DNA of 64,000 bases from Microvirga aerophila (GTDB lineage: Bacteria > Pseudomonadota > Alphaproteobacteria > Rhizobiales > Beijerinckiaceae). Positions 62,707 through 64,000 of this stretch are shown here, one piece after another. Position numbers and translations under genes: made by a program. Below the pieces are notes generated by a model, which was not told the DNA's origin, ran no database searches, and was given only the letters and a program-made list of their open reading frames with translations. Location: positions 18,824 through 82,823 of the forward strand of contig NZ_QOIO01000027.1 of assembly GCF_003332305.1 (NCBI RefSeq), read 5' to 3'. The stretch's first letter is position 1. Each line of letters opens with the position of its first letter.

Positions 62707-62767
62707 GTTCGTGTTCCTTGATGATTGGCACGACCGATTTCTGAATCCGTCGCAGCCACCCAAAGAA

Positions 62768-62792
62768 AACGTTGCGGTGGCCGTTATATTCC
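62768..62792 (-). promoter_or_regulatory. Candidate EcfG-type stress promoter
   Basis: On the minus strand: GGAAT, 16 bases, CGTT. It points at the small membrane protein gene whose ATG is at 62706, leaving a leader of about 55 bases. Confidence 0.6.
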
Positions 62793-62992
62793 CTGCTAAT
62801 TTTATAATTAGGGGTAACCCCACACGATGATGCGGCGCGTAGGTCGAGCATCAGGAAGAGCGCTGCCCGGGGATAGCACCTCGCATCCGTTCCGGCCGTT
62901 GTCCGGGAGGTACGGGCCAGACACCATTGTTAGGCCGTTACAGGTGGTATAATCCAAGGTTGATCCGTATAGGACTCTTACCGGGATTTCCG

Positions 62993-63967
62993 ATGTTCCT
63001 CACCAACCAAGACATGGTCGAACTCGTCGATTGGCGGCGCAAACTCCACCGCTTCCCCGAATTGTCGCGGGAGGAGGTGCAAACCGCTCGCATGGTGCAG
63101 GCGTTTTTGGCGTCTAGTGGTGCGGATTGGATCATCACCGACCTTGGCGGACACGGCGTCGCCGCCGTTTTTGACGGCGAGGAGCCTGGTCCGACCGTGA
63201 TGGTTCGTGCGGAGCTCGATGGTCTGCCGATCGAAGAAATCTCCTCCAGCCTCCATCGCTCGTCCGTTCCAGGCAAGGCGCATCTATGCGGTCACGACGG
63301 CCACATGGCGATCTTGGCCGCCCTCGCCCGTGGCCTTGGCCGTCAGCGCCCACGCACCGGTCGTGCAGTATTGCTGTTTCAGCCGGCCGAGGAGGATGGC
63401 TCCGGGGCCGCAGCCGTCGTGGCTGATCCGAGGTTCAGCGAAATTCAGCCAGACTTCGCATTTGCGTTGCACAACCTGCCCGGCATGCCGGCCGGCAAGG
63501 TCGCCCTCGCCGAGGAACCGGTCAACTGCGCATCGCGGGGCATGCGGATCGCTCTGTCCGGCAAGACGGCCCATGCGTCGATGCCCGAATTCGGGGTGTC
63601 TCCGGCTAACGCGGTGGCAAAACTGCTCCTCGCGTTGACCACGCTTGGCGGTGGCAGCACCCAGGATGAGAACTTCGCAATGGTCACCGTGACGCACGCC
63701 AAACTCGGCAAGGCCGCTTTCGGCATCGCGCCGGGACACGCTGAGATCTGGGCGACGTTGCGCACGCTCACCGATGCGGGCATGGACGATCTTCGGGCAA
63801 GAGCTGAGCAATTGGTGGCGGACGCCACAAAGGGAACGGATCTGGGCGTCGAAATCGCCTATGACGACATCTTCCACCATTGCGAAAATGCGCCTGAAGC
63901 GGTGGCGCATCTCCGCCGCGCTCTAAAGCATCGGACGGTTAAACAGACGCATATCCGGCTGCCTTGA
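62993..63967 (+). pseudogene. M20 amidohydrolase (hippurate hydrolase type), C-terminus cut off by an IS element
   Basis: The frame has about 310 residues of an M20D metallopeptidase: LRRKLHRFPELS-like beginning (VDWRRKLHRFPELS), metal-site motifs in RAELDGLPIEE, HLCGHDGHMAIL and LLFQPAEEDGSGA, and the dimerisation domain with SGKTAHASMPEFGVSPANAV. After RRAL the family sequence stops and eight or more unrelated codons lead to a stop at 63967; full-length relatives are about 380-390 aa and carry another metal-binding His in the missing tail. The junction is near a TA at 63924-63925, and an IS630 transposase tail follows on the minus strand. The start at 62993 matches the family start; the frame is open to 62927. 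Confidence 0.85.
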
Positions 63968-64000
63968 GGTAGTTCCAGCACTCCTGAGGCTCGAACAAGT
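63939..64000 (-). mobile_element. IS630-family transposase, C-terminal end
   Basis: Only the last 19 codons are inside the window. They read LFEPQECWNYLKAAGYASV and stop at 63939-63941. The pattern F-x-P-x-EC-x-NY-x-x-x-AGY is the C-terminus of IS630-type DDE transposases. The element lies within the M20 gene, entering near the TA at 63924-63925, the kind of target these elements use. The rest of the element, its other end and the missing part of the M20 gene should be just beyond the right edge. Confidence 0.8.

Overview
The window reads as chromosomal DNA of a free-living, GC-rich alphaproteobacterium, most likely a Hyphomicrobiales (Rhizobiales) relative of Methylobacterium or Microvirga. 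The reasons are family-level: two DUF1236 proteins, fused DctQM TRAP permeases, GGAA(C/T)-N16/17-CGTT promoters and many four-base gene overlaps. This placement is inference. No rRNA or tRNA gene and no CRISPR array was seen.

Layout. (1) 1-2832: end of an isochorismatase-fold hydrolase, a hypothetical gene, an OhrR-like regulator, a PRC-barrel protein with a stress-type promoter, and an aldo/keto reductase. (2) 2965-14521 (minus): one overlapping chemosensory operon, read in the order soluble MCP with two signalling tips, triple-CheW protein, CheB, CheR, CheA, STAS protein, CheY-like receiver, CheC-like phosphatase, PAS-rich hybrid histidine kinase. No flagellar gene is present. (3) 14689-17271: a GAF-PAS-PAS-GGDEF-EAL c-di-GMP gene split by an in-frame amber codon. 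(4) 17480-21098: a hexuronate module (GntR regulator with a 20-bp palindrome, UxuB, UxuA, terminator). (5) 21115-28103: type-2 malate/lactate dehydrogenase, penicillin-binding protein, S9A peptidase, small helix-hairpin-helix protein, and a secreted RTX beta-helix protein. (6) 28863-32422: three coupled genes of unknown role (TelA-like coiled coil, membrane protein, coiled coil with a glycine-zipper tail). (7) 32798-40140: a TRAP-fed acid-sugar module with a DUF1537 kinase, a RuBisCO-like protein, a VOC protein, DctP, a LacI regulator and fused DctQM. (8) 40176-42897: pyridine-nucleotide disulfide oxidoreductase, DUF4126 and DUF1003 membrane proteins. (9) 42992-56236 (minus): a sugar-nucleotide and glycosyltransferase locus whose first gene fuses a glycoside hydrolase to an epimerase that has lost its catalytic Tyr and Lys. 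(10) 56348-62706: subtilase with a long Gly/Asn-rich region, divergent ECF sigma/anti-sigma pair, two DUF1236 proteins, an atypical LuxR-type regulator and a small membrane protein. (11) 62993-64000: an M20 amidohydrolase cut short by an IS630-family element that runs off the window.

How the parts fit. Regions 2 and 3 are signal transduction. Regions 4 and 7 are two separate carbon-acid catabolic modules, each with its own regulator. Region 9 is a glycan-building factory with no exporter or polymerase in view. Region 10 looks like an envelope or general-stress block, and three of its genes plus the PRC-barrel gene share the same promoter motif. The best candidates for something undescribed are the RuBisCO-like/kinase/VOC/TRAP module, the glycan locus with the fused pseudo-epimerase, the double-tip MCP/triple-CheW array, and the TelA-like three-gene operon.
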